Source: Polyodon spathula
Lineage: Eukaryota; Chordata; Actinopteri; Acipenseriformes; Polyodontidae
Assembly: GCF_017654505.1 (NCBI RefSeq)
Contig: NC_054555.1
Span: 8,748,335-8,812,334 of the forward strand
Length of the DNA: 64,000 nucleotides
Direction of reading: 5' to 3'
Shown here: positions 25,805-36,009 of the stretch, one piece after another
Position numbering within the stretch: position 1 is the first letter of the stretch
Layout: the number at the start of each line of letters is the position of its first letter
Position numbers and translations under genes: made by a program
The notes under the pieces: generated by a model
What the model was told of the DNA's origin: nothing
What the model saw: only the letters and a program-made list of their open reading frames with translations
The model's database searches: none

Positions 25805-26325
25805 TTCGACAGGTCCCCAATGGTCGAGATACATATTTTGTTAACCGAATATTTATTTTTAATTCCCCTGCAGCCTGAAGTTAAATAGGGACCTCTGGGC
25901 TTATAATGATGAATTCCACATGGCTTGTTTAAACATGTTAACTGAATTTCTCATTATGTATAGGGGTCCCCTGCTACGCACCTGAAGTTGTTTTGTTTTA
26001 GGGGGTTAATAGCCTCTCTGTATAAAACATGTTCTGTATATCAAAATTACTAACATCAAACTCATGTCTGTGTGTCCTGTTGAACTCTCTATTGATTACT
26101 ATGTGAACAAAATACATGGGTGGAAGGCATTTGCAGGTATAAGCTTAAACAGTCCGATAAGTACTAATGCTGGATTTGCACAAATCATTCCCGAGTTTTA
26201 TTGACTGATAATCGGCGAGAGGTCAGGTAAGCGTGCCGAGATACATACATAAAAGCCCGAGAGTGGGCATATTCACATTTTGTTTAACTGTTTAATTATT
26301 TTATATCCCCTGCACCTGGAAGTAA
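25805..26325. repeat. Diverged direct repeats, possible retroelement piece
   Basis: The 25809-25885 stretch (TCGAGATACATA, then ATTTTGTTAACCGAATATTT, then CCCCTGCAGCCTGAAG) is echoed at 26224-26322 (CCGAGATACATA, ATTTTGTTTAACTGTTTAAT, CCCCTGCACCTGGAAG). The second copy has about 28 extra bases with CATAAAAG, a possible TATA box near 26250. About 415 bp separate them. They may be remnants of LTRs or of a tandem duplication; I cannot name the family. Confidence 0.45.
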
Positions 26326-26717
26326 TTGTAAATTAGAACCAGGTGCACGGTATGGTCGGCTGAGTAGAAGGAAGCAGGAGATGTACTCTGCTGCAGAGCA
26401 GACACTGAAAGATAACTGTGTTTTTAACTGGTAAACAGTTTAACTGTCAGGTTTATTTAGCTCCTGAAAAGTGTTTAGTTAGGGCTCAAAACTGAGCTAG
26501 TTGTTTTGTTTTATTTATTTTTTTTGTTTATTAAATATATCATGTCAGTACTTTAAACTCAATTTCTGTGTCCTGGGTCTCTATATTGTAACGTACATGG
26601 GGGAAGGCAGCAGCAGGGCTGGTAGGTAAATCACATACAGAGACATAAGCCCGATATACACTCCTTGCAAAGGAGCCGGCTCTTTTGTACAGCGGTATCG
26701 GTGCTATGCTGCAGTGC

Positions 26718-26785
26718 GAGAGGTCCCGAGAGGTCCCGAGAGATCCCGAGAGGTCCCGAGAGATCCCGAGAGATCCCGAGAGGTA
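26718..26785. repeat. 10-bp minisatellite GAGAGGTCCC/GAGAGATCCC
   Basis: About 6.5 units with a G/A variant at one position. It lies in a GC-richer stretch (26690-26880) that is unusual here. Arginine/glutamate- or serine/leucine-rich open frames on either strand are repeat products. Confidence 0.95.
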
Positions 26786-26973
26786 GCGCCTGCCCTCCGC
26801 CTGTGTGTGGATTGCCTCGCCCAGTGTGAGGTGCCTGCCTGTGGGAACAGACATTGCTACAGTATTAGATGTTGGCATTCAGTCCCTGTTCACGTTGGGA
26901 GTGACATTACTGTATAAACCGAATTTGTAATAACAAGGATTCCTGTACATGTCTGTGCTGCTCCGCCATGTGA

Positions 26974-27003
26974 TTATTTATTTATTTATTTATTTATGTA
27001 TTT
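26974..27003. repeat. (TTTA)n microsatellite
   Basis: Seven to eight tetranucleotide units. Confidence 0.95.
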
Positions 27004-27009
27004 AGTATT

Positions 27010-28200
27010 TATTTGTATGTTGTAATACTTGTACAACTTACGGGGGCTACTCTCAGTAGGACACCCTGCAATGCTGTTGCCAGGTGGATAGCTACTGACT
27101 TTTAATTGTATTTCAATTACCAAATTTATTTTAAGATTGTTTACAATTAAGCAACATATAACCATTACGCAGTTAATTCTTTGTTTTATTAAGATATTTT
27201 AAGATAAACAAAATAATATAATACCCATTTTAAAAGAAACTGATAAGAAAATATACAGTTTAATTTGAAATGCAGTAAGTTAAGTAATAAGGTGACTCAG
27301 TTGGTTCAAACAATTTAACACAATGGTGGAGTTTTTCTGTATAGTTCTGTGTAAATAAATATAAAACAATAAATAGGGGCCAACAAACTCAATGAAAATA
27401 TAAATAGACAATATATATTAGCACAATAACCCATAATTTGTTAATCAATAATGCCAAGACAATATGGCATCCTATTATTGATCCTTATTGAATTTGATAT
27501 CTCTAATCTTGGTAATAATCTCTATTGAGTGTACTGGCTATACAATTTGCTATATTTAAATTTGCTATACTGAGATCCTATCATGAATCATGTAGGGTTT
27601 TCTTCTTGTAAAATGTTTTTAAGATCGTAAAATGTCATAGTGATCAACATTACAGATCAAATTGATATGGCTTAAAATGATACATAAAATCAATGCCAAA
27701 CTTTCATAATGTAAATTCAGCCCTATGTGTATATTCCTTAAAAGCATGGCCACTATCCTTCCATTATGTCCGTGCCTGAGCAGTTGCTGAAAACTTTTCT
27801 CTTAGTTCTCTTTGGTAAACTGTGTTTCACATTTTTATATACAACAATGTCTTGCCCACACAATTTCCAAGATAGATTTGGATCTTAATCACATGCTACT
27901 CTGACAGTACACCAGCTTGCTATCTAGGCAATGCAATAAATTCAAAACATGGGAAATGAAATCAGTATCATGTGGGAGGGTAATGTATCATGTATTACGT
28001 CTGAGATAAATGGCAGTACTTTTCGTATGTTCAATGCTGTTATAGTACAGGAATGGAACCTCTGTTTTCTAGAAATAAAAATGGGCAAATTATATACCAT
28101 AATTATTAGTATATAACATGCACTCATTGCATTTTGCACATGACTCAGCAGTTGCATTAACCCTCTCTTGTATAACTTTCCCTTGTAAAAATTTGCATTG
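27010..28200. other. Unassigned AT-rich DNA
   Basis: I see no gene or repeat family in this stretch. Confidence 0.5.
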
Positions 28201-28204
28201 ACTT

Positions 28205-28316
28205 ATACTTAGTATGATCACTCATTCTTTAAACTTTGGAGAATGGAGAGGGCAGAGTGGAGAATGGAGAGGGCAGAGAGGAGATACTTAGTATGATCAC
28301 TCAGTCTTTAAACTTT
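28205..28316. repeat. 33-bp direct duplication flanking a 46-bp minisatellite insert
   Basis: ATACTTAGTATGATCACTCA followed by a T/G difference and TCTTTAAACTTT occurs at 28205-28237 and 28284-28316, with one mismatch. Between them, 28238-28283 is GGAGAATGGAGAGGGCAGAG-type sequence matching units of the purine array at 29.9-31.2 kb. Confidence 0.9.
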
Positions 28317-28469
28317 CTTTAGAGCTTGACTGTAACACCAGCTGTCAGCTGCACCAAGAATACTGCACACCTCATATATAACACACATCCTGTGTATAGA
28401 CTGATGTAATGCTTCTTAAATTATTAAAACAGTGATGCTATATACTAAGGATTATGGTAGTCTGATTTT

Positions 28470-28502
28470 CTTTTTTTTTTTTTTTTTTTGAGGGGGGGGG
28501 GG
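28470..28502. repeat. Poly(T)-poly(G) tract
   Basis: About 19 T followed by GAGGGGGGGGGGGG. A further T run lies at 28836-28859. Confidence 0.9.
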
Positions 28503-28869
28503 GCATAAGAATTCATAACAATGGTTCCTTCAACTTGTCAACAGTAAATTACTTTCTTCTGCCTCTAAATGTCTGCAATCCTAAAGTCCATTGAGAAAAT
28601 GGCTAAATGATGAAATTAACTTACTAACTGATACTGACTCAGAAACATACTGAAATGCCAAAACAAAACTGAGAATGTAAGAAACAATTATTCAGCAACA
28701 GTCACACAGAAATATCACTGTGACATGATAGCGGGTGTGGACATTACTGAAGTGTTCCTCACTCAGCGGCTGTTTTGACCAAAGTGTCGATGAAGACAGT
28801 CTAGTGCTTGTCTAGCTTAATTGTAGTAATCCGTTTTTTTTTTTTTTTTTTTTTTTTTTGTACTTGTGC

Positions 28870-29695
28870 ATAATTGGATTAATATTTTTCTGTGTTACTG
28901 TAAAGACCTTCTGATATTCCAGTCTGGCTTAACTGATTTTCCTGGTTTACAGCAATAATCTCACTGTGTGGTAAATAAGGATTTCAACAAGAAGTCATGT
29001 AAGTGCAATTGCTCTGTTATGTATGGAGCATGTGCTTACACTATCATTTCCAGATGACACTTCCCAGGATTTGTCTCCTGATAGGATTTGTTTTTCTTCA
29101 GGAATGTGTTGCACACTCATTAAAATGCAGATCTTAGAGGCCAGGCAGCTTCTTTTCCATAAATGTATCTACAGTGATTATTGTACTGGTACTGTGACAT
29201 GGGCCAGTGTACCGTATTAGTAAGTAGATAAGGTGCAATGGTGTGTGTTTGTTTGATCATTTGTGATAAATGAAACACCTGAATTGCCAGATTGACTTTG
29301 TTTCCTTTGCACACGCATAGCAGCAGGTTGTAACAGTGTGATTTGTAGATTACAAAATGAGATCTAACAAAAACAAATGACACTGTTTTCAGGTAAGGCT
29401 TATTTTCTACAAGTGACAGACTGACTACAAATAAAGGTGTAACTGCCTTTTTGGCCACTGTTGGTGTTGCCAGAATCCTAGTGATTTAACATTACAACTT
29501 ATATAAACAAAATATGACAACAAAACCTTAAATCAGTTTAGCATTGGAATCTAGTACCACCATGTTTCTTGATGTAAATGTCAACAACTGTTTCCAAAGA
29601 TAAGGTGTATGTTTAATTGAATTCACTACTTAGTAGATTGACAAAATAACTGGTTTTGATTTATGGTATGTGTATTGCTTGATTTGTTGTGTATT
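28870..29695. other. Unassigned non-coding DNA
   Basis: I see nothing recognisable. Open frames on both strands near 29023-29458 have no domain features. Confidence 0.5.
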
Positions 29696-29892
29696 ATGCT
29701 TTGTTGGGCACTATTTTATTTTATTTTATTTTGATTATTTAATTTGTGTTAGTAACTGTTGCTTTTTTATTTTGACACTGGGTTATAAGAGGGATAACTG
29801 GAATACAGATTGACTTTTAAAGAACAGGCCACCATCAGTCACCTCCAGGTGCAGCATTTCAGCACACATGTAGCAGATCAATTGTATTAGAC

Positions 29893-29905
29893 TTGCCTAT
29901 AAAAA
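29893..29905 (+). promoter_or_regulatory. TATA box directly upstream of the purine minisatellite
   Basis: TTGCCTATAAAAACTGG is a strong TATA match and lies about 20 bp before the first minisatellite units. A possible poly(A) signal (AATAAA) follows the array at about 31448. This TATA, minisatellite, AATAAA order resembles the family B LTRs, but LTR ends could not be proved. TGTTGGGCACTA at 29702 and TAGTGGTGCCCTCA ending at 31523 are possible inverted termini, without a matching target duplication. Confidence 0.45.
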
Positions 29906-29914
29906 CTGGATAGA

Positions 29915-31158
29915 AAGAGGAAAAGAGCAGAGAGAACACAGAGGGCAGAGAGAAGAACAGAGAACAGAGAACAGAGAATGCAGAGGGCAGAGAGAACGGA
30001 GACGGAAGAGAGCAGAGTGCAGACAGAAGAATGGAGAGGGCAGAGAGATCGGAGATGGGAGAGGGCGGAGAGAACGGAAAGAGGAGAACAGAGAGGGCAG
30101 AGAGGAGAACGGAGCAGGCAGAGGAGAGAATAGAGGAGAACGGAGAGGGCAGAAGGCAGAGGAAAGAATAGACGGAAGAGGGCAGAGGGCAGAGAGGAGA
30201 ACAGAGAGGGAAGAGGAAAACAGATGGTAGAGAGGAGAATGGAGAGTGCAGAGGAGAACTGAGAGGGCAGAGAGGAAAACAGAGAACAGAGAGAAGAGAA
30301 CACAGAGGTCAGAAGGCAGAGAGAAGAACGGAGAATGAAGAGGGCAGAGAGGAGAATGGTAAGGGCAGAAGACAGAGGAAAAAGTAGATAGGGTAGAGAG
30401 GAGAACGGAGAGGACAGATAGGAGAATGGAGAGTGCAGAAAGGATAATGGAGAGGACAGAGAGAACAAAATGCAGAGGGCAGAGAGAACGGAGATGGAAG
30501 AGAGCAGAGTGCATACAGAAGAATGGAGAGGGCAGAGAGAACGAAGAGGAGAACAGAGAGAGGAGAATGGAGAGGAGAATGGAGAGAGGAGAACGGAGAG
30601 GGCAGAGGAAAGAATAGAGGAGAACAGAAAGGGCAGAAGGCAGAGTAAAAAGTAGACTGAAGAGGGCAGAGGGCAGAGAGGAGAACAGAGAGGGCAGAGG
30701 AGAACAGAGAGGGTAGAGAGGAGAATGGAGAGTGCAGAGAGGAGAACTGAGAGGGCAGAGAGGTAAACGGAGAGAACAGAGAACACAGAGGTCAGAAGGC
30801 AGAGAGAAGAACAGAGAACGAAGAGGACAGAGAGGAGAATGAAGAGGGCGGAGGAGAACAGAGAGGACAGAGAGGAGAATGGAGAGGGCAGAAGGCAGAG
30901 GAAAAAGTAGACGGAAGAGGGCAGAGGGCAGAGAGGAGAACGGAGAGGGCAGAGAGGAGAATGGAGAGGGCAGAGAGTGCAAAGGAAAGGGCAGAAGGCA
31001 TAAGAGAAAGTAGACGGCAGAGGGCAGACAGAATGGAGAGCGCAGAGCGCAGAGAGGAGAGTGCAGACCGAAGAACGGAGAGGGCAGATAGGAGAGAGGA
31101 GAAGGAAGAACAGTGAGGACAGAGGAGAACTGAGAGGGTAGAGAGGAAAATGGAGAGG
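29915..31158. repeat. 1.2-kb purine-rich minisatellite with higher-order repeats
   Basis: The plus strand is almost all A and G with scattered C, built from short units such as GGAGAATGGAGAGGGCAGAG, AGAGAGGAGAACG and AGAGGGCAGAAGGCAGAG. Longer blocks recur about 485-490 bp apart: AGAGCAGAGTGCA at 30009 and 30501, and GAGGTCAGAAGGCAGAG at 30305 and 30788. Very long open frames on the minus strand (440 and 361 codons of Leu, Ser and Pro) arise because a nearly pure C/T strand cannot form stop codons. They are not genes. Confidence 0.95.
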
Positions 31159-31529
31159 AAGGGTACTGTAAGTCAATGGAGATGCGTCATACACTCTGTT
31201 CATACACATATCTGTTCACTTTCTGAACCAACAGGATTGTTATACTGGATACGGGCAAACTGAATCTGAGCAAGACTTTGTTTAAACATTGAGACATTTA
31301 TTTTACAAATACTTTTTATTGGTTTAAATTCTTACTTTTGTATTGATTGGCTTGTGGTATTATGGTTTTTATTAATAGTATTTGCACCACTGAAACATTG
31401 GTGGCAGTGGGAAATGTTAACTGTATATAATATGATCCTGTATAAAAATAAAATGTGTATTATTGCACTTAACTGGTCTGCTTGCCTTTGTTCCTCTGTA
31501 TGTGGTCCTTAGTGGTGCCCTCATATCCA

Positions 31530-33200
31530 GAACTATTTGTGTAAAAGAAAGAAATACAAAGGTTAATAAAGTATAACATTAGTTTATTATACTTAGGATC
31601 AAACACTTTGTTATCCACAGTTTATTCTATTAACACTAGGCTTTATCTCAGCATTCAATTGAAAATGCATATCTAAATCATGTGAAAGAAAGAAAGAAAC
31701 TCAGATGGGCTTCAGATAAAATCCTGTCTAGCCCTGCAAAAAATATATATTTCAGTCCTGAGCTGCACTGTACATACATAAAGATTTGTAAGCCATGTCT
31801 AAAGATAGCAATGCAGATGTGTTGGGTTGACTAATATTAATGAATACATTGATTATTTATTGAATTGTTTGTATTCAGGTCCCATGTTTTCATCAAGGCT
31901 TACATGTGTAAATAAATAATGTACATAAAGTGCCAGAAGCAATGTGAGAAACCATTCGCCTCAACACAAAGAGGTAGCATCGACAACTTGCACTGACCTT
32001 TTTTTTTTTCTTTTTTTTTTCTGGGCTACAGTTTTTTAAAGACATGATTTTAAAGGACACATCGCACATTCCCTCTCTGTTTTCTGAATAACTACATGTA
32101 TTGAATAAAATGTGTATTCATAGCAGCTTTCATTACAGATAACAATTCCATTGTATAAGCTATTTTAGTACTTGCTGTTTATTAGCAGAACCACTATTAA
32201 CAAGTTGTTACAAGGAGTGGCCTCTAGGGTATGTCTAATTAAGATCTGGTGTGACTAATTAGTAGGTTGTCCATGGTCCAGGAGCTTCCACATAGCGTCT
32301 CTTATATATTTAATCATCCTGGTGGGGGATATTGAATATACATTTTGCAATCTCATAGTGACTTTAAGGTTTGGATAAAAAAAAAAAAAAAAGTTTGTGT
32401 TAAGATTGTGATTACGTGTAGATAGATGCTATGATAATGTGATTGTTCCTCTGGACAAAGAGTAAAAGGGCCATATTTTCAAAGCACTTTCTGCAGTTTT
32501 TAATTAACTCCTGTTTTGGTGAGCAGTGAAAAGTCTGTTTATTTTATAAAACTAGGACCAAACAACTTAGTTGTATATTTCAAGTCTTAAGCACTCTCAA
32601 TGTGTTTCGTTTCACATTTTGTAACACTAACATGATTTTTTTCTCTTTTCCAAAAAATAATTAAAATGGAGTAAACACTTTGAAAATATGTCCCAATATG
32701 TGGTGAATAAGCCCATATAAATGTTTGAATTTGTTGAACCTGCTGTGCAATCGAAATAGATAGATTCACCTGTATGGGATCTCAAAAACATGGTTCAACA
32801 GAAACATTAAGCAACCATGGCAATGCTAAATGCTTGAAGTAGAACAGGGAATGAATAAAACAAACTAGCACAGTGAAACAGTAAGAAGTATGTTCTGAAA
32901 AACAAAAACAATGAGCACAATGATGAATGATGATTCGTAAATTACTTTTTACCAAATTAAAACTTCACATGCAATTATGATTTATGAGAGTTCTACAAGG
33001 CAGCTGTTAAAGAAGGCTTTAACTTGATTTTTGCTATTATGCAACTATAAATATTTACCACTTGTTCTACCAGGTGAAAGCATCATGTGTGAAAGTTAAA
33101 TTATCACTCAGATACAAACTCATATTCCTAAATTGCTTGGAATTCTTTTCAAAGCAGTGAAAACTGAGAATGTCTGTGAAAATAAATCTGGAGACAGTAC
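31530..33200. other. Unassigned non-coding DNA
   Basis: I recognise no gene or element. There is a (GAAA)n-like stretch near 31685 and a poly(A) run near 32378-32392. Confidence 0.5.
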
Positions 33201-33270
33201 ATGTTATATACTATATTATATATATAATATATATATAATATATAATTATATATATATATATATATATCAA
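33200..33270. repeat. AT-rich microsatellite
   Basis: TA/AT repeats with breaks. Confidence 0.9.
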
Positions 33271-33567
33271 CAGGCATTGCCAAACGGTTTGTCCGTGTGT
33301 ATATGCATCAATGTTTGATATATGGATTGACTTGGAGCAGGCACATTGTTAGTAAGCTCAGCGGGGTCCTGATACTTGCTTTTGTAATACATGTAGCCTA
33401 AATTCATTTTAACCAAAACGTTATTAAAATTGCATATTTTTTAAATGAACAAATAATAAATAATTAATATATACTGGTATATTTTGAATTAGGCTTTCAG
33501 TTGGACTACTAAGAGACTTTCGATATATATAAAATATCAATCCATATATATATCAAACATTGATGTA

Positions 33568-34519
33568 CAGTGCTGTGAAAAAGTATTTGCCCCCTATCTG
33601 ATTTTCTACATTTTTGCATATTTTTGACACTGTATGTTATCAGATCTTCAACCAAAATCTAATATTAGATAAAAGGGTTCCTGAGTGAACAAATAACACA
33701 AAATGTTGATACTTATTTCATTTATTTATTAAAGAAAGTTATGCAACACCCAATGCCCCCATGTGAAAAAGTAATCAAACCCTTAGACTCAATAACTGGT
33801 TACGCCACCATTAGCAGCAATAACTGCAACCAAACGCTTCCTTTAGGTATTGATCAGTCTTTCATAGCATTGTGGAGGAATTTTGGCCCACTCGTTCATG
33901 CAGAACTGCTTCAACTCAGTGACATTTGTGGGTTTTCAAGCATGAACTGCTAGTTTCAGGTCCTGCCACAACATCTCATTGGGGTTTAGGTCTGGACTTT
34001 ACTAAGGCCATTCCAAAACTTTAAATTTCTTGTTCTTCAACCATTCTGATATAGACTTGCTTGTGTGTCGGATCATTGTCTTGCTGCATGACCCAGCTGC
34101 GCTTCAGCTTCAGCTCACGAACAGATAGCCTGACATTCTGCTGTAGAATTCTGATACAGAGCAGAATTAATGGTTCCTTCAATGATGTCAAGTCATTCAG
34201 GTCCTGATGCAGCAAAGTATGCCCAAATCATGACACTACCACCACCATGCTTGACCGTTGGTATGAGGTTCTTACTGTGGAATGCAGTGTTTGGTTTTCG
34301 CCAGACATAATGGGGCCTATGTTGGTCAACAAGTTCCACTTTTGACTCTATAGAAGACTGTTCCACAACTCTTGAGGATTATCCAGGTGCTTTTTGGTAA
34401 ACTTGAGATGAGCATTCATGTTCTTCATAGTGAGCAATGGTTCTCGCCTTGCTACTTTTTTGCCATCCCGTTTTTGCCCAGTGTCTTTCTGATGGTGGAG
34501 TCATGAACACTGACCCTAT
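33568..34519 (-). pseudogene. Truncated Tc1-like transposon, transposase on minus strand
   Basis: The left end is TA (33566-33567) followed by CAGTGCTGTGAAAAAGTATT and TGCCCCC, a terminal inverted repeat typical of one fish Tc1-like group. Minus-strand fragments encode transposase pieces. In the 34021-34215 frame, WVMQQDNDPTHKQ is the conserved catalytic segment holding the second aspartate (family form QQDNDPKH). Further on, the 34440-34500 region reads as the helix-turn-helix part, antisense to GTCTTTCTGATGGTGGAGTC. Stops and shifts are many. The right end is lost in an AT repeat at 34520. The copy is inactive. Confidence 0.9.
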
Positions 34520-34615
34520 ATATATAAAACATTGATATATATATATATATTCTATAATATATAATATATCTATATATAGATATATTATATATATATAATA
34601 TATATATTACACTAC
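34520..34615. repeat. AT-rich microsatellite
   Basis: TA/AT runs that replace the missing end of the Tc1 element. Confidence 0.9.
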
Positions 34616-34619
34616 AATA

Positions 34620-35520
34620 TCAAAGATGATATAGTGCCTGAACAAAAGAAAAAAAAAAGTTTGAAATGTCATTGACCATTTTGCTCAGTGTTTTTCTTTT
34701 AATTGGAAATTACATTTTAAGTTAGCATTGTTTTTACAGTCACAAATTATTATGAGATGTAGTTGCAGTGAAGCAGAGGATTTGGTGAATATCACTGCTC
34801 ATTGTGTTTTTATCACCAGAGTCTTCAGGAATATTTATCACTTTGTTTGTTTGTTTTATACAAGGGGTAGGTTGTAGGCTGGATGAACCGGTACAGACCC
34901 AAATAAGCGTACCATAAAACAAAATCTAAATGTTTTTCCTTTACCATCACAATACGTGCATAAATATATATTTGTGTGGATAAATTATGAGGAAGTTAAT
35001 TCTGGTCTGAGTAGATACTACATATACTGTAAATGGTGTCTATCCACTACCATTTCTATCAAATGAATAAACTCCAGCCATGTCTTCACTAAATGTGTAA
35101 TAAAATGTTTTGCATTGTGTTGGAACCTCACTAAAATGTCTAAGGAATACATTTCTTCCATTGCCTAATTTTTTCCCTGAATGTTCAAGTATTTTGTTTT
35201 CTCCATAACGATGGGCCTATGCACATGCACATAGAAATTTCAGTAAACTTAAACATGACTTGGATGCATACTACCAAACGGTCCTTACAGCTAGCAATGC
35301 AAAGTCAGAGACAAAAATGCAGCTTCAGCAAAATGGCAAATTATTTTAATGTTAATAGGATTCTTATCCCAATTGTATCAGCAAGGAGAAAAACACAACA
35401 TACAAATAAATATATTTTTAACATTATAGACATTGAAAAATTCTGCAAACAACTAGGTCCATACTAGTCCTATTTTACTGATAGAAAGCTCCAAAGTGTT
35501 CGGTGCTCCATTCCCATGAC
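34620..35520. other. Unassigned non-coding DNA
   Basis: I see nothing recognisable. The open frame at 35219-35467 has no domain features. Confidence 0.5.
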
Positions 35521-35608
35521 AAGACTATTGTGGCAGAGCACAGCTCTGCTCTTTAGAAATTGGCAGGGATGGGGTTAAATTCCCCTACCTGCCTTGGTTC
35601 ATTGTGTT

Positions 35609-35680
35609 CAGGTGGCTGGGGTTGATTAGATGATTAGTTTAATTAACGATCAATCAGCGCCCAGCCACCTGACATAAAAG
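35609..35680 (+). promoter_or_regulatory. Perfect 12-bp hairpin abutting TATA box (family B)
   Basis: Arms CAGGTGGCTGGG (35609-35620) and CCCAGCCACCTG (35660-35671) are perfectly complementary around a 39-nt AT-rich loop. CATAAAAG begins 2 nt after the second arm. The same hairpin and TATA are found in the copy at 58440-58884. Confidence 0.85.
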
Positions 35681-35724
35681 GAGGCCTCTGCTTTTCATTT
35701 AGGAGAGAGAGCTGAGGAAGTAGG

Positions 35725-35805
35725 TTGGTGTTTTGGTGTTTTGGTGTTTTGGTGTTTTGGTGTTTTGGTGTTTTGGTGTTTTGGTGTTTTGGTGTTTTGG
35801 TGTTT
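35725..35805. repeat. 8-bp minisatellite (TTGGTGTT)n in the LTR leader
   Basis: About ten nearly perfect units. They begin about 45 bp downstream of the TATA box, so within or near the start of any transcript. Phe/Trp/Val-rich and Lys/Thr/Pro-rich open frames here are repeat products. Confidence 0.97.
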
Positions 35806-36009
35806 GTGATTTTTGAATCCAGTGAAGGCATTGCCCAGCCTGGAAACCTTTATTTTTGTGAGTGTATTTTTGCTTTATTTGTGTTTAAATTGCTTTGTTT
35901 TGGCCCTTGTGCCCTTTCATTTTTGTGTTTATTTATAATAAAATAGTTATTTTTTTGAACTACAGACCTTCTCTGGGCCTCTATCCACTCACCAGCCTGC
36001 CACAACTAT

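Larger units (their letters stand above)
35529..36004 (+). mobile_element. Solo LTR, family B, copy 1
   Basis: The 476-bp unit starts TGTGGCAG and ends CTGCCACA, a perfect 8-bp terminal inverted repeat with TG...CA ends. It is flanked by exact 5-bp duplications ACTAT (35524-35528 and 36005-36009), the sign of retroviral-type integration. Inside, in order, are a 12-bp perfect hairpin (35609-35620 with 35660-35671), a TATA box CATAAAAG (35673-35680), an 8-bp minisatellite (35725-35805), the block GTGAAGGCATTGCCCAGCCTGG (from about 35822) and a poly(A) signal in TATAATAAAATAG near 35940. No internal retroelement region is attached. Solo LTRs arise by recombination between the two LTRs of a full element. 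Confidence 0.95.

Noticed and set aside
29887..31209. Open frames of 440 and 361 codons on the minus strand, and shorter Arg/Glu-rich frames on plus
   Set aside because: The strand is nearly pure C and T, which cannot form stop codons, so long open frames are automatic. Several frames are open at once and composition is only Leu, Ser and Pro. It is a minisatellite.
35643..35946. Phe/Trp/Val-rich and Lys/Thr/Pro-rich frames
   Set aside because: They are products of the 8-bp repeat inside a solo LTR.
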